Virus record (IMG/VR): IMGVR_UViG_3300032223_001093
Span: 1 to 26,296 of that record
Reading direction: 5' to 3' (one strand)
Origin: a virus
DNA length: 26,296 nt
The first letter of the stretch is position 1. Each line of letters begins with the position of its first letter. Both the position numbers and the translations under genes were made by a program. Below, in pieces: positions 14,663-22,104 of this stretch. The notes under the pieces are model-generated. The model was not told the DNA's origin and did no database searches. It saw only the letters and a list, made by a program, of their open reading frames with translations.

Positions 14663-16011
14663 TATCGTTTCCAGGGCTCGTGTGCCGGCGCTGTTGTACA
14701 AACTGTATCAATTTGTCCTGCTTGTTCTTCCCAAACGGTACCATTGTTAATAACATCGGGCAAACTATTAGTGTCAATTGTTTGAGGTGCTACTTCAGGT
14801 GCACTTCCACCGTTAAGATTTACTTTTGTACCATCGATATCCACTTCACCGCCCGATGATCCAATTTTCATTACACCCGCTGAACCTATAGTTGATGTGC
14901 CGCCTGCGCCAATTGATAATGTACCGTCTGTGTTTATAGAAATAGCCTGACTTGCTACAGCACTTAATGATTTTTGTGTGGTAATGCTTATACCAGCATC
15001 TGCGTTTAACTTTAATTTGCCATTGGTACTAATGTTTACTCCAGCATCACCGTGTAAATTTAACTGTCCTACTGTGCGAAGATTAAATCCGCCTAATGAG
15101 TACATATTAATAGCACCGTTTTTGCTAAACTCTAACCATTGTAGCCCCGACTTACTAGCAATATATACAATATTTTCAGTGTCATTCATTAACACTTGAT
15201 GTCCGCCGGCTGTGCGTAACCTGATTAAGTTGTCTTTGCCATCTTTATCGCCGTCGTCCATAACAAACTGATGACCACCATAACGTGCTACAGTTGCTTG
15301 AGTTTTTTTATCTGTATCTACTGCACGACCCGGTGTGCTAATACCAAATACATTACTAGGCGCTTCACGCAAACTACTTGAACTAATTGCGCCGCGAACA
15401 GGATCTCTATCAAGTCCTTGTAAAATTAAATTGTTAGTCTGAAACTCGTGTGCATAGCGTGGAAGTTTATCTATGTCAATTTTAGATTTAGAAGCAAAGT
15501 TACCCGAGTATGCTTCTACAGTCGGTCTATAGCTTTTGTCAGATACCGACGGTTTTGTATCGCTTTCGCCGCCCACGTTACGTCCCAATCCGGGTACCAT
15601 ATGGTGACTAGGTGTATCATATATACAAGCAAACCAATAGCCGCGTCCTTTATCGCCTGCAGCAAATGTTACTAACACTTTATTACCAATATCAGGTGGC
15701 ACCATCCACATACCATAACTCATACCCGATGTCCATTGTGGACTTTGTGTGTCGTTACCCGACGTCTGCGAATCTGTTCCATATGTAGTGCCAAAGAAAG
15801 GACTAGCATAACTAACTAGAATATGATCTTCAGTGTTTTGCCTTGTGCCACCAAAGTCGGCAATGTAGACTAGTACCTGCCCGGAGCGGGTACCTTCTAC
15901 GTGTTTCATTATAACCGCTTCGTAGGGACCAGGATCGACGGTGACACCAGATTTGCCATCAGCTTTAGCTGCTGGATCTGCGCCCGTTTTACGTATTTGA
16001 TTTGTTGCCAT
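14662..16011 (-). CDS. 5: Baseplate central spike/hub protein, gp5/VgrG-like, without lysozyme domain
   Basis: A 449-residue protein. Residues about 25-135 look like the OB-fold of gp5/VgrG spikes (GPYEAVIMKHVEG, then MWMVPPDIGNKVLVTF and RGYWFACIYD). Residues 240-290 hold two GHQ(F/V)(V/L)M units, and residues 295-400 are a run of short Gly/Asn/Ser-rich strands typical of the triple-stranded beta-helix that forms the membrane-piercing needle. The end is APAHEPWKR, a tail I associate with gp5-like proteins of marine phages. In T4 gp5 a lysozyme domain sits between OB-fold and beta-helix; here the region at 136-240 has no such domain, and a lysozyme-like protein is encoded next. It starts with ATG, with AGGA about eight bases upstream. 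Confidence 0.85.
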   Translation of the reverse strand: MATNQIRKTGADPAAKADGKSGVTVDPGPYEAVIMKHVEGTRSGQVLVYIADFGGTRQNTEDHILVSYASPFFGTTYGTDSQTSGNDTQSPQWTSGMSYGMWMVPPDIGNKVLVTFAAGDKGRGYWFACIYDTPSHHMVPGLGRNVGGESDTKPSVSDKSYRPTVEAYSGNFASKSKIDIDKLPRYAHEFQTNNLILQGLDRDPVRGAISSSSLREAPSNVFGISTPGRAVDTDKKTQATVARYGGHQFVMDDGDKDGKDNLIRLRTAGGHQVLMNDTENIVYIASKSGLQWLEFSKNGAINMYSLGGFNLRTVGQLNLHGDAGVNISTNGKLKLNADAGISITTQKSLSAVASQAISINTDGTLSIGAGGTSTIGSAGVMKIGSSGGEVDIDGTKVNLNGGSAPEVAPQTIDTNSLPDVINNGTVWEEQAGQIDTVCTTAPAHEPWKR

Positions 16012-16036
16012 TGATTTATCCTAGTTAATTATGTAA

Positions 16037-18556
16037 TTAGCCTTCGCCCGATCGAGACGCATCGTACTCTGAATTAACCGCACCTGCCGAATCAAATGTT
16101 GCTTGGGTATGTCCGCCGTTGCCATCGGCATTTTGTTGTGCTTCGTTTTGATACCCCGAAGAATCGCTTGCTGGCGTTGCTTCGCTGCCCATTGCTGATT
16201 TTGCTAGGCCCAGTAAACTTTGTGCGCCTTTATCGATTGCTCCGCTTATTGCACCACTAATAGAACTATTTAGAGAGTTTAATCCTAACTGTATAGAATC
16301 GGTTAGTCCTCTAGCACCAGAGTTTGCCCCAACGCCCGATCTTAGAATATCACTATTAGATTGACGAACTAATCCTAATTGCTGTGTAAACTTACCGCCA
16401 GTAAAAGTATTTTTAATAGTAATTACTCTATATGTTCCACTAAACATACTTGGAGTTGTTCCAATTTCAGGATACATCAATCCTTTATTTGTCCATTCGG
16501 TGTCGATATCAACTGGCGTGTTAATTGTTAACCCAACAATTAATTCTCCATCGTCCATTTTTATATGTCCGTGTTTTTGTGCCTGATCAAATTTACTTAA
16601 TAATTCTCCAAATAATCCACCACCGCCACTGGCTGATGGGTCAGGATTATATAACCAATCATCTTGCTTAAGGAACGTAGGATCGCCGACAATGTTTAAA
16701 TCCACCGAAATCATTTCTTGTTTCTGATTTGTATACAATGAATTTTGTACACTTGCACCTACTTGTGCAGCTGGATTGTTAATAGTGTTTAATCCTGTAG
16801 TTTGACGTTGGTCATTAACAATATTTTTATATCTATTAGGAGTTAAATTAGCTACGCCATTAATCCCAGGTAAAACACCCAATGATCCTAATAATTGAGG
16901 ACTTATCAATAATCCAGCACCAATAGATAATAAATTGTCTAATGCTGTGCTAGGCGTTACGTTAGTAGCGGCTTTAGAGGTAGTGTATGCATTAACCGCT
17001 GTATAAAATGTAGTATCAAAATTTATTTTTAAATCTAGTACATCAATATTTTGTCCAGTGTAGATATAGCTGTATTCTTTAACTGTATACGGTCTAGGAT
17101 CAGACATCTTAGGTGCCGCTGGGTGTTTTGCATCATATACATGATATTGTGATATATTGTATGTAAATTCTTTTGGGTAAGTGTTTCTGATATTATCAAA
17201 AGCGCCCTGAGCTTTGGCGCCAGCTCCGCTAGTTCCAGCAAAGCCTACGTTTACTGTTGTTTTAAAAGAATTAAGAATTTGAGACTCTGATTGTTTTACA
17301 TTGCTAGGATCATCATTTTGTTTATCCAATCCTAGTTGTCCTGTCATAAAGTCTGATTGTTGTACTACCCGATTAATTACTTCTGTTATTTGTGTTCCGG
17401 CAGAAATAGCAAAGTTGCCTTTAGATAAATCAATTGGAGCTTTGCCTGCGCCATCGGGCTTGGCATTTGGGTTTGCCTGAGTAATACTTTGTTGCTTAGG
17501 ATAAACAATAGCGCATTTGGCTATAGCAGGATCAATTTTAAATTTAATCGAATCTCCGTATTCTGACTTTTTACTTAAGGCTTCTAGTTTCCAGAAGGCG
17601 TTTAATGCATTTTCAAATGCTGTAAAAAATCCACCCACTGTATCAGCATTAACTGTTAGGTCTTTAGGAACCGTTGCGTGTTCTGGAGAATGTGCTATGT
17701 GTCCCATTGGAACATATTCAAGTTTATACTCTGAACCCTTACCAGTAACTTCGATGGTCATTCCAATAATATGTATAGGAAAACGTTTTCTATAAATGTC
17801 TGTTTCACTAGATGGCAAAGGATTACCAGCATCGTCATAACCAGTAAAATCTATTTGCAACATGTAAGGTTGGCTAGTATAATTTCTATAAGTTCCTCCC
17901 ATCCCCGATGCTTTAACTAAGCTATCAAGAAACGTAACCCCGTACGGTTCTACGATAGTCATACTACCAGTGGTCATGTTACTACTTTTACTTTTTGAGT
18001 TAAGTCCAACTACTGTTTCAAAGTTAACATCTTGTATGTTATAGTTCAAGCCCAATTGTGTGGGTAATCGGCGATCGGGGTATAGTCCACTGTCTTCTGC
18101 AATAACATAACTCATTGGCCCAATTCCATAGCTTAACGCCGAAACAGCGTCACCGGAAGTCATGCGGGTGTAGTCGTCTATATCTAACCACCATAAACTT
18201 AACGCATAGCTCCAGCTAGCATAACTATGCATTGGGTTTGGTATAATGCCCGTTGGCATTGGTTTTTTAAGTGAGGATGCTAGTAGTCCGCTTAGTGCCC
18301 CGCTTAGGCCTTTAATTGCGCCGCCCACTAACCCGTTAAGTGCGTTAGATACTGCGCCAGACACGGCGCCACCAATTGCATCACTGGCGCCACTTAATAA
18401 GGAACTTCCGCCGCCGGCAGCACTAGATGCTTCGTCAGGAGAGGGTGTTGAACTTACTGCACCTTCAGAGTCAGTGACTAAAGTTGAGCCATCGTCAAAC
18501 GTTTGTATAGATGAGCCATCGTCAAATCGTTGAACGGGTTCAATATAATCTGGCAT
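16037..18556 (-). CDS. Large baseplate hub-like structural protein (gp27 position)
   Basis: An 839-residue protein between gp53 and the gp5-like spike, where a hub partner such as T4 gp27 is expected. The N-terminus has a small duplication (FDDGSSIQT then FDDGSTLVT, residues 11-28), then a Gly/Ala/Ser-rich hydrophobic stretch at about 52-97 resembling a glycine zipper. The middle is globular beta-rich sequence, with YMLQIDFTGYD at 231-241 and IYRKRFPIHIIGMTIEV at 254-270 that look like hub/tube-type strands. A second Gly/Ala-rich amphipathic stretch precedes a polar, Gly/Asn-rich C-terminal tail. T4 gp27 is about 390 residues, so this is more than twice as long. ATG start, one base after the gp53 stop, with AGG upstream. 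Hub identity rests mainly on position and general character. Confidence 0.6.
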   Translation of the reverse strand: MPDYIEPVQRFDDGSSIQTFDDGSTLVTDSEGAVSSTPSPDEASSAAGGGSSLLSGASDAIGGAVSGAVSNALNGLVGGAIKGLSGALSGLLASSLKKPMPTGIIPNPMHSYASWSYALSLWWLDIDDYTRMTSGDAVSALSYGIGPMSYVIAEDSGLYPDRRLPTQLGLNYNIQDVNFETVVGLNSKSKSSNMTTGSMTIVEPYGVTFLDSLVKASGMGGTYRNYTSQPYMLQIDFTGYDDAGNPLPSSETDIYRKRFPIHIIGMTIEVTGKGSEYKLEYVPMGHIAHSPEHATVPKDLTVNADTVGGFFTAFENALNAFWKLEALSKKSEYGDSIKFKIDPAIAKCAIVYPKQQSITQANPNAKPDGAGKAPIDLSKGNFAISAGTQITEVINRVVQQSDFMTGQLGLDKQNDDPSNVKQSESQILNSFKTTVNVGFAGTSGAGAKAQGAFDNIRNTYPKEFTYNISQYHVYDAKHPAAPKMSDPRPYTVKEYSYIYTGQNIDVLDLKINFDTTFYTAVNAYTTSKAATNVTPSTALDNLLSIGAGLLISPQLLGSLGVLPGINGVANLTPNRYKNIVNDQRQTTGLNTINNPAAQVGASVQNSLYTNQKQEMISVDLNIVGDPTFLKQDDWLYNPDPSASGGGGLFGELLSKFDQAQKHGHIKMDDGELIVGLTINTPVDIDTEWTNKGLMYPEIGTTPSMFSGTYRVITIKNTFTGGKFTQQLGLVRQSNSDILRSGVGANSGARGLTDSIQLGLNSLNSSISGAISGAIDKGAQSLLGLAKSAMGSEATPASDSSGYQNEAQQNADGNGGHTQATFDSAGAVNSEYDASRSGEG
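18487..18527 (-). repeat. Short direct repeat encoding FDDGS twice
   Basis: The 14-base sequence GAGCCATCGTCAAA occurs at 18487-18500 and 18514-18527, 27 bases (nine codons) apart and in frame in the hub-like gene. It encodes the doubled FDDGS(S/T) at residues 11-25. Near identity at DNA level suggests a fairly recent duplication or constraint on both codons and residues. Confidence 0.8.
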
Positions 18557-18557
18557 T

Positions 18558-18860
18558 TTAGAAACCTACAGCTTTTTTAACCACAGCAAGAGTTGGGACT
18601 TTAATAATAGTAGGTGCAATAAAGCTAAAAACAGGATCTATTAGAATATCAGGATTACGAACAGAAAATACCCACCATAGATTAGTATCGCCGTACATAT
18701 CATATGCTAATAAATCAGGGCGTAAATTATAAGGCGGATCAATTTGATAACGAGCATCGCTTGGATCTGCAGGTATTGTTATACCTTTCCATGTGTCAAG
18801 AAATTGACCCCACATAGGAGTATTAAAATAAGGACTTGTGCGTTTATAACTAGCCAACAT
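18558..18860 (-). CDS. 53: Baseplate wedge protein, gp53-like
   Basis: A 100-residue protein of the T4 gp53 type, a small wedge subunit that helps wedges close around the hub. The family pattern is clear: Y-x-R-TSPYFNT at residues 5-14, LDTW at 21-24, Y-x-LRPDLLAYDMYGD at 44-58, LWWVFSVRNPDILIDPVFSF at 61-80 and a final hydrophobic helix. T4 gp53 is about twice as long; short versions like this are what I recall from marine T4-like phages. The ATG shares one base with the upstream stop (TAATG), and GGGAGGA about nine bases before it is the best ribosome site in the left block. Confidence 0.85.
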   Translation of the reverse strand: MLASYKRTSPYFNTPMWGQFLDTWKGITIPADPSDARYQIDPPYNLRPDLLAYDMYGDTNLWWVFSVRNPDILIDPVFSFIAPTIIKVPTLAVVKKAVGF

Positions 18861-19852
18861 TATAGGAATCCTCCCTTACCTGCAGTGCCACCATTGAGTC
18901 CCGGATTAGTTGCGCCAAATGATGTTGCAGCTCCGCCAGATCCTGGTGCATTAATTAATGCGCCACGAGCAAAGTCGTTAAGATTAAACTTCTGACTTTG
19001 TGCCATTCGACTGTAAACAGGTTGTAGATTTAATGTAAGTGTACTAGTAGTAGGCAAGCGTGTGCTGTTTAGTACAGGGTTTGTAAAATTAGGATTATAA
19101 GTCATTCCAGGTTCAGGAACATCCATATAGTCGCACTCTGCCGGCATAGTATGACTAAAGTTTGTGACTACACAAGGCACGTTAGGCAAGTAATATTGAC
19201 CATATCCGTTTAAGAAAACAATCGGCGGAGGATTGCCTGCCATTGGATCATTGCCAAAGAACATCTTTGTAATTGATCTAAAGAAGTATAAACTTGCTAG
19301 TAGATATTGTCCTTCGTTTACGTTTTGTACTGTAAATTCCCCAGACAAACTAATAGCCTGAACTTCGCTATTTTCATAAAAATAGTTAGTATAGTTATTG
19401 TGTGTTAGTTTTTGTGCTGAATAGTTAGCGGCATGCGTAACTTGTACAGTTGGTGTATATGGGAATACAACACCGACACGAGTTTGTCCATTTGGGCCAA
19501 ACAATGAATTAATCGATTGCACTACAGCACTAGTTACGTTGTTACCAACTTCTGATACCAGTGGACTCAATAATCGATTACTTGGGTCGTTATAAAAATA
19601 GTTACTATTTGGTGCTAGACTAACACGCACACGCCAATCGTAGCTGGCTTGTGGATAATTAACAATTAAATCCGGGCCCGTTGTACGTGATCCGTATGCA
19701 TACATACTAGCCACGTTTTGACGGCTCATCGATGGATTTAAGCCAACAGAGCCTTGTAGTCCGTTAACTACACTTTGGCCGATTTGGGCACCAAAACTAC
19801 TGTTCTGGTTAACGGCCGTTGTTTGTAAAGGTTGATTAGGTAGTACTGGCAT
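18860..19852 (-). CDS. Tail-tube/baseplate junction protein (gp48/gp54-like, tentative)
   Basis: A 330-residue protein, first gene of the leftward structural block. The N-terminal 60 residues are low-complexity Gln/Asn/Ser. A beta-rich core follows, with VFPYTPTVQVTH at 129-140, YTNYFYENSEVQAISLSGEF at 154-173, a helix YFFRSITKMFFG at 189-200 and PPPIVFLNGYGQYYL at 208-222, and then a Gly/Asn-rich tail. I associate the PYTPTVQVTH / FFRSITKMFFG / GYG pattern with baseplate tube-cap proteins (T4 gp48 or gp54) that nucleate the tail tube. T4 gp48 and gp54 are of similar length (about 320-365). The ATG at 19852 has GGAA about eight bases upstream and a late-promoter-like octamer 20 bases upstream. 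The choice between gp48 and gp54 is open. Confidence 0.55.
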   Translation of the reverse strand: MPVLPNQPLQTTAVNQNSSFGAQIGQSVVNGLQGSVGLNPSMSRQNVASMYAYGSRTTGPDLIVNYPQASYDWRVRVSLAPNSNYFYNDPSNRLLSPLVSEVGNNVTSAVVQSINSLFGPNGQTRVGVVFPYTPTVQVTHAANYSAQKLTHNNYTNYFYENSEVQAISLSGEFTVQNVNEGQYLLASLYFFRSITKMFFGNDPMAGNPPPIVFLNGYGQYYLPNVPCVVTNFSHTMPAECDYMDVPEPGMTYNPNFTNPVLNSTRLPTTSTLTLNLQPVYSRMAQSQKFNLNDFARGALINAPGSGGAATSFGATNPGLNGGTAGKGGFL

Positions 19853-19872
19853 TATAGTTCCAAGTTATACAG

Positions 19873-19880
19873 TATTTATT
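19873..19880 (-). promoter_or_regulatory. Late-promoter-like octamer of the structural block
   Basis: The minus strand reads AATAAATA, seven of eight matches to T4 TATAAATA, 20 bases before the ATG of the first structural gene. The predicted leader of about 15 bases would include the GGAA ribosome site. A gp55-type sigma factor is encoded just across the same intergenic region. Confidence 0.6.
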
Positions 19881-19928
19881 AGTTTAATAAACGGCTATTA
19901 TAATGTTTGGGTTAATTTTACAAAAAGG

Positions 19929-19958
19929 TTGACCACTGTGGTTTAAATATGTTAGTAT
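19929..19958 (+). promoter_or_regulatory. Sigma70-like promoter for the gp55 operon
   Basis: TTGACC (19929-19934), an 18-base spacer and TAGTAT (19953-19958), with TG one base before the -10 (extended -10 pattern TGTTAGTAT). The -35 matches five of six consensus bases and the -10 four of six. The leader of about 19 bases contains AAAGGA ahead of the gp55 ATG, so this would be normal Shine-Dalgarno initiation. Confidence 0.6.
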
Positions 19959-19983
19959 GTACTTACTTTAAAGGAATCAAAGG

Positions 19984-20880
19984 ATGGCACGCCACAACTA
20001 TTTAAATAATAAAGATATTTTAAAAGAAATCCACAAAAGCAAGAATACATATTGCTACTACACAAGTCCCGAAGTTGCGGACTACGACATGATTTTACCT
20101 AGTGTTGCTAAAATCAATAAAAAGAACATCATGCAAGCACGTAAAGATCGTGCTACTCGACTAGCTAAACTAGCCTACGATGCACACCACGCACAAGAAG
20201 GTGCAGTTAAACGTAAAATGGACGAGTTTGAAATCAAGCTCAAAGACATTGCTGATACAGATGTAGTATTCCGTGTAATGACCTGGGATCATATTCCGGT
20301 TGACGATGCTAAGTCGCGTAAAGCTGCTATCAAAGCTCTAGAAGAAGATGATGGTCCGGTACGTTCAGAGTACGACGACGAAGAATTAGACTTAGCCGGT
20401 AATACAAAATATGTTAAAGTAAACTTTCCACCGTTTGAACACTTTAAAGTCGACGAAGAAGGCAATCCAGTACTAGTAGGTCGTAGTCATTGGAAAGGCG
20501 ACTTTGCTAAAGGATCATTTAATCGCGATCATGGTAAGATGACTCCTAAGCTGGCTCATATGTTTATTAAGCTCTGTGAACGTTATGCTACACGAAGCAA
20601 CTGGCGCGGGTATACTTATAACGACGAAATGCGCAGCCAAGCATTACTACAGTTAAGTCAAATTGGCCTACAGTTTGATGAATTCAAATCACAAAATCCT
20701 TTCGCTTATTATACAGCGGCAATTACAAACTCATTTACTCGTGTTCTAAATATTGAAAAGCGTAATCAAAACTTACGTGATGATATTTTAGAAATGAATA
20801 ACCTAACTCCATCCTACACACGCCAGGGTATGAAAATATCTACTAGCACCGGTGGAAGCGACGGCGGTTACGACGATTAA
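19984..20880 (+). CDS. 55: RNA polymerase sigma factor for late transcription, gp55-like
   Basis: A 298-residue protein. The N-terminus (HNYLNNKDILKEI, residues 4-16) and the segment at about 187-262 match T4 gp55. The latter includes YATRSNWRGYTYNDEMRSQA, then FDEFKSQNPFAYYTAAITNS and FTRVLNIEKR, a sigma region 2-like core that binds RNA polymerase and melts the -10. T4 gp55 is about 185 residues. Most of the extra length is a charged insert at about 20-185, containing an Arg/Lys-rich helix (AKLAYDAHHAQEGAVKRKMD, 61-80) and an acidic stretch (118-136). T4 gp55 ends in a hydrophobic clamp-binding motif; here the last 15 residues are Ser/Gly/Asp-rich without one. The ATG at 19984 has AAAGGA upstream. 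Its stop overlaps the next ATG (TAATG). Confidence 0.9.
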   Translation: MARHNYLNNKDILKEIHKSKNTYCYYTSPEVADYDMILPSVAKINKKNIMQARKDRATRLAKLAYDAHHAQEGAVKRKMDEFEIKLKDIADTDVVFRVMTWDHIPVDDAKSRKAAIKALEEDDGPVRSEYDDEELDLAGNTKYVKVNFPPFEHFKVDEEGNPVLVGRSHWKGDFAKGSFNRDHGKMTPKLAHMFIKLCERYATRSNWRGYTYNDEMRSQALLQLSQIGLQFDEFKSQNPFAYYTAAITNSFTRVLNIEKRNQNLRDDILEMNNLTPSYTRQGMKISTSTGGSDGGYDD

Positions 20881-22070
20881 TGGATTTACCACAAAATTTT
20901 TGTGTAGCTCCATTTATACAACATACTACACACCCCTCGGGGTCGTGTAGCCCATGCCCTTACCTTGGGGGTACTACTTGGCCCGGGGATTCATCAAATA
21001 TATTACAGCAATGGACTAGTACAAAGCTAGAACAGTTGCGTTCTGATTTTTTAAATAATCAACAACCTGCTATGTGTCAACGCTGCTGGCACGAAGAAGC
21101 AAACAATAAAAGAAGTTTACGTTTACGTTTGTTTGACCCTGTAAACAAAACCAGCGACTATCAATTTGCCACCCCAGAATTAATTAATCAACGTATCAGT
21201 GATCAAGCATACATGTCTGGACCAGTGGTATTAACAATAAAGAACGGCAATATATGTAATGCTAAGTGCCGTGTATGTCACCCAAATGATAGTAGTCGTT
21301 GGGTAGCTGATGCTGATAAACTATTTGAAATAACTAAAAAACGTTATTACAACCTAGGGCAAGAAGAAACTAACTGGACTGACAGTCAACTTGATGAAAT
21401 TGTAGAACTATCCCGTAATTTAGTTAGACTAGAGTTGTTTGGCGGCGAACCCACTTATAATAAACAAGTAGCTGTGTTGCTAAACAGATTGGTTGATGAG
21501 GGTTTATCAAAAAATATTACTTTGTATATCAATACCAATGGTAGTGTTAACATTCCTAAACGCTTGCCAATGGTTGCAGGATTTAAAGACGTTGAGTTAG
21601 GGGTGTCGCTCGATGGTGTGGGCAGCCACTTCAATTATATTAGGCACGGGGCAGATTGGGACGAAGTCGTTTCCAATATCCGTCAAGCTCAATACTTCTT
21701 TACCAAACACAAAATCAAATACTGGATTGATTCTATTAGTACCGTTAGTATATTAAATGTTTACTACTTGCCAGAACTTAAACAGGCTGTACAAGAAATA
21801 CTACCACTGGCACCATACTGGAACTTATTAATTAATCCCGAGCATTTGTTTATTAAGAATATGCCAGATCATGTTAAACAGGCTGTAATTGAAAAATTGG
21901 GCGATGCCGAAGACTTTCAAGAACTTGTCTCGGTTATGAAACAACCTGCAGACTTAGCCCAATGGGATAACTTTTTAGAAGTTACTGCAGGTCTGGATCA
22001 AATAAGAAAAGAAAACTTTGACGCTACTTTTCCAGAGTTTGCCGAATTAATTCGAACAAATACCAATTGA
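20880..22070 (+). CDS. Radical SAM protein with N-terminal twitch-like cysteine cluster
   Basis: A 396-residue protein. The radical SAM site C126-x3-C130-x2-C133 (NICNAKCRVCH) binds the 4Fe-4S cluster that cleaves S-adenosylmethionine. FGGEP at 187-191, TNG at 219-221 and SLDG at 243-246 are the expected SAM-binding and barrel-strand motifs. Ahead of the core, C8, C23, C26, C66 and C69 form a twitch-like set that may hold an auxiliary cluster; in SPASM/twitch enzymes such as PqqE this domain usually follows the core. The linker after it (RCWHEEANNKRSLRLRL) fits the C-x-x-C...E...S-R pattern of twitch radical SAM proteins reported from marine phages. The substrate is unknown; peptide or protein modification is the commonest role of the family. 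It is joined to gp55 by TAATG, has no promoter seen, and is probably translated by coupling. Confidence 0.82.
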   Translation: MDLPQNFCVAPFIQHTTHPSGSCSPCPYLGGTTWPGDSSNILQQWTSTKLEQLRSDFLNNQQPAMCQRCWHEEANNKRSLRLRLFDPVNKTSDYQFATPELINQRISDQAYMSGPVVLTIKNGNICNAKCRVCHPNDSSRWVADADKLFEITKKRYYNLGQEETNWTDSQLDEIVELSRNLVRLELFGGEPTYNKQVAVLLNRLVDEGLSKNITLYINTNGSVNIPKRLPMVAGFKDVELGVSLDGVGSHFNYIRHGADWDEVVSNIRQAQYFFTKHKIKYWIDSISTVSILNVYYLPELKQAVQEILPLAPYWNLLINPEHLFIKNMPDHVKQAVIEKLGDAEDFQELVSVMKQPADLAQWDNFLEVTAGLDQIRKENFDATFPEFAELIRTNTN

Positions 22071-22095
22071 TCTATTACACTTAATCGTGTATAGT
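22067..22095 (+). promoter_or_regulatory. Sigma70-like promoter for gp47, nearly leaderless
   Basis: TTGATC (22067-22072), overlapping the stop codon of the radical SAM gene, then a 17-base spacer and TATAGT (22090-22095). The -10 matches five of six bases and the spacing is ideal. Transcription would start about seven bases downstream, at or next to the A of the gp47 ATG (22103). No Shine-Dalgarno sequence is present. Confidence 0.65.
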
Positions 22096-22104
22096 TGCAA
22101 CTAT
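22091..22104. repeat. Perfect 14-bp palindrome across the gp47 -10 and start codon
   Basis: ATAGTTGCAACTAT is its own reverse complement. It begins inside the -10 hexamer and ends on the first two bases of the gp47 ATG. It could be the operator of a dimeric repressor or could affect initiation on the near-leaderless mRNA. The related string ATAGTTCCAA lies at 19854-19863, also beside a start codon, but is not palindromic. Confidence 0.7.

Larger units (their letters stand above)
19853..19983. other. Divergent intergenic control region
   Basis: These 131 bases are the largest non-coding stretch in the window and separate the leftward structural block from the rightward sigma-factor/recombination block. 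They hold a minus-strand late-promoter-like octamer, a plus-strand sigma70-like promoter and a short dyad (ACCACTGTGGT, 19932-19942) that overlaps its -35 element. No small ORF or terminator hairpin was seen. Confidence 0.8.

Noticed and set aside
14662-14701. Longer start of the lysozyme-like gene at a TTG (14701)
   Set aside because: It would overlap the spike gene by 40 bases and use a rare start codon; the ATG at 14662 forms the TAATG overlap seen at other junctions and has GGAAA upstream.
17035-17241. 68-residue minus-strand ORF inside the hub-like gene
   Set aside because: It is in another frame of a well-supported gene and has no family features.
22043-22054. Perfect 12-bp palindrome CGAATTAATTCG
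   Set aside because: It is within the radical SAM coding sequence and reads as ordinary codons, with no U-run for a terminator; it is AT-rich enough to be chance, though it lies close to the gp47 promoter.
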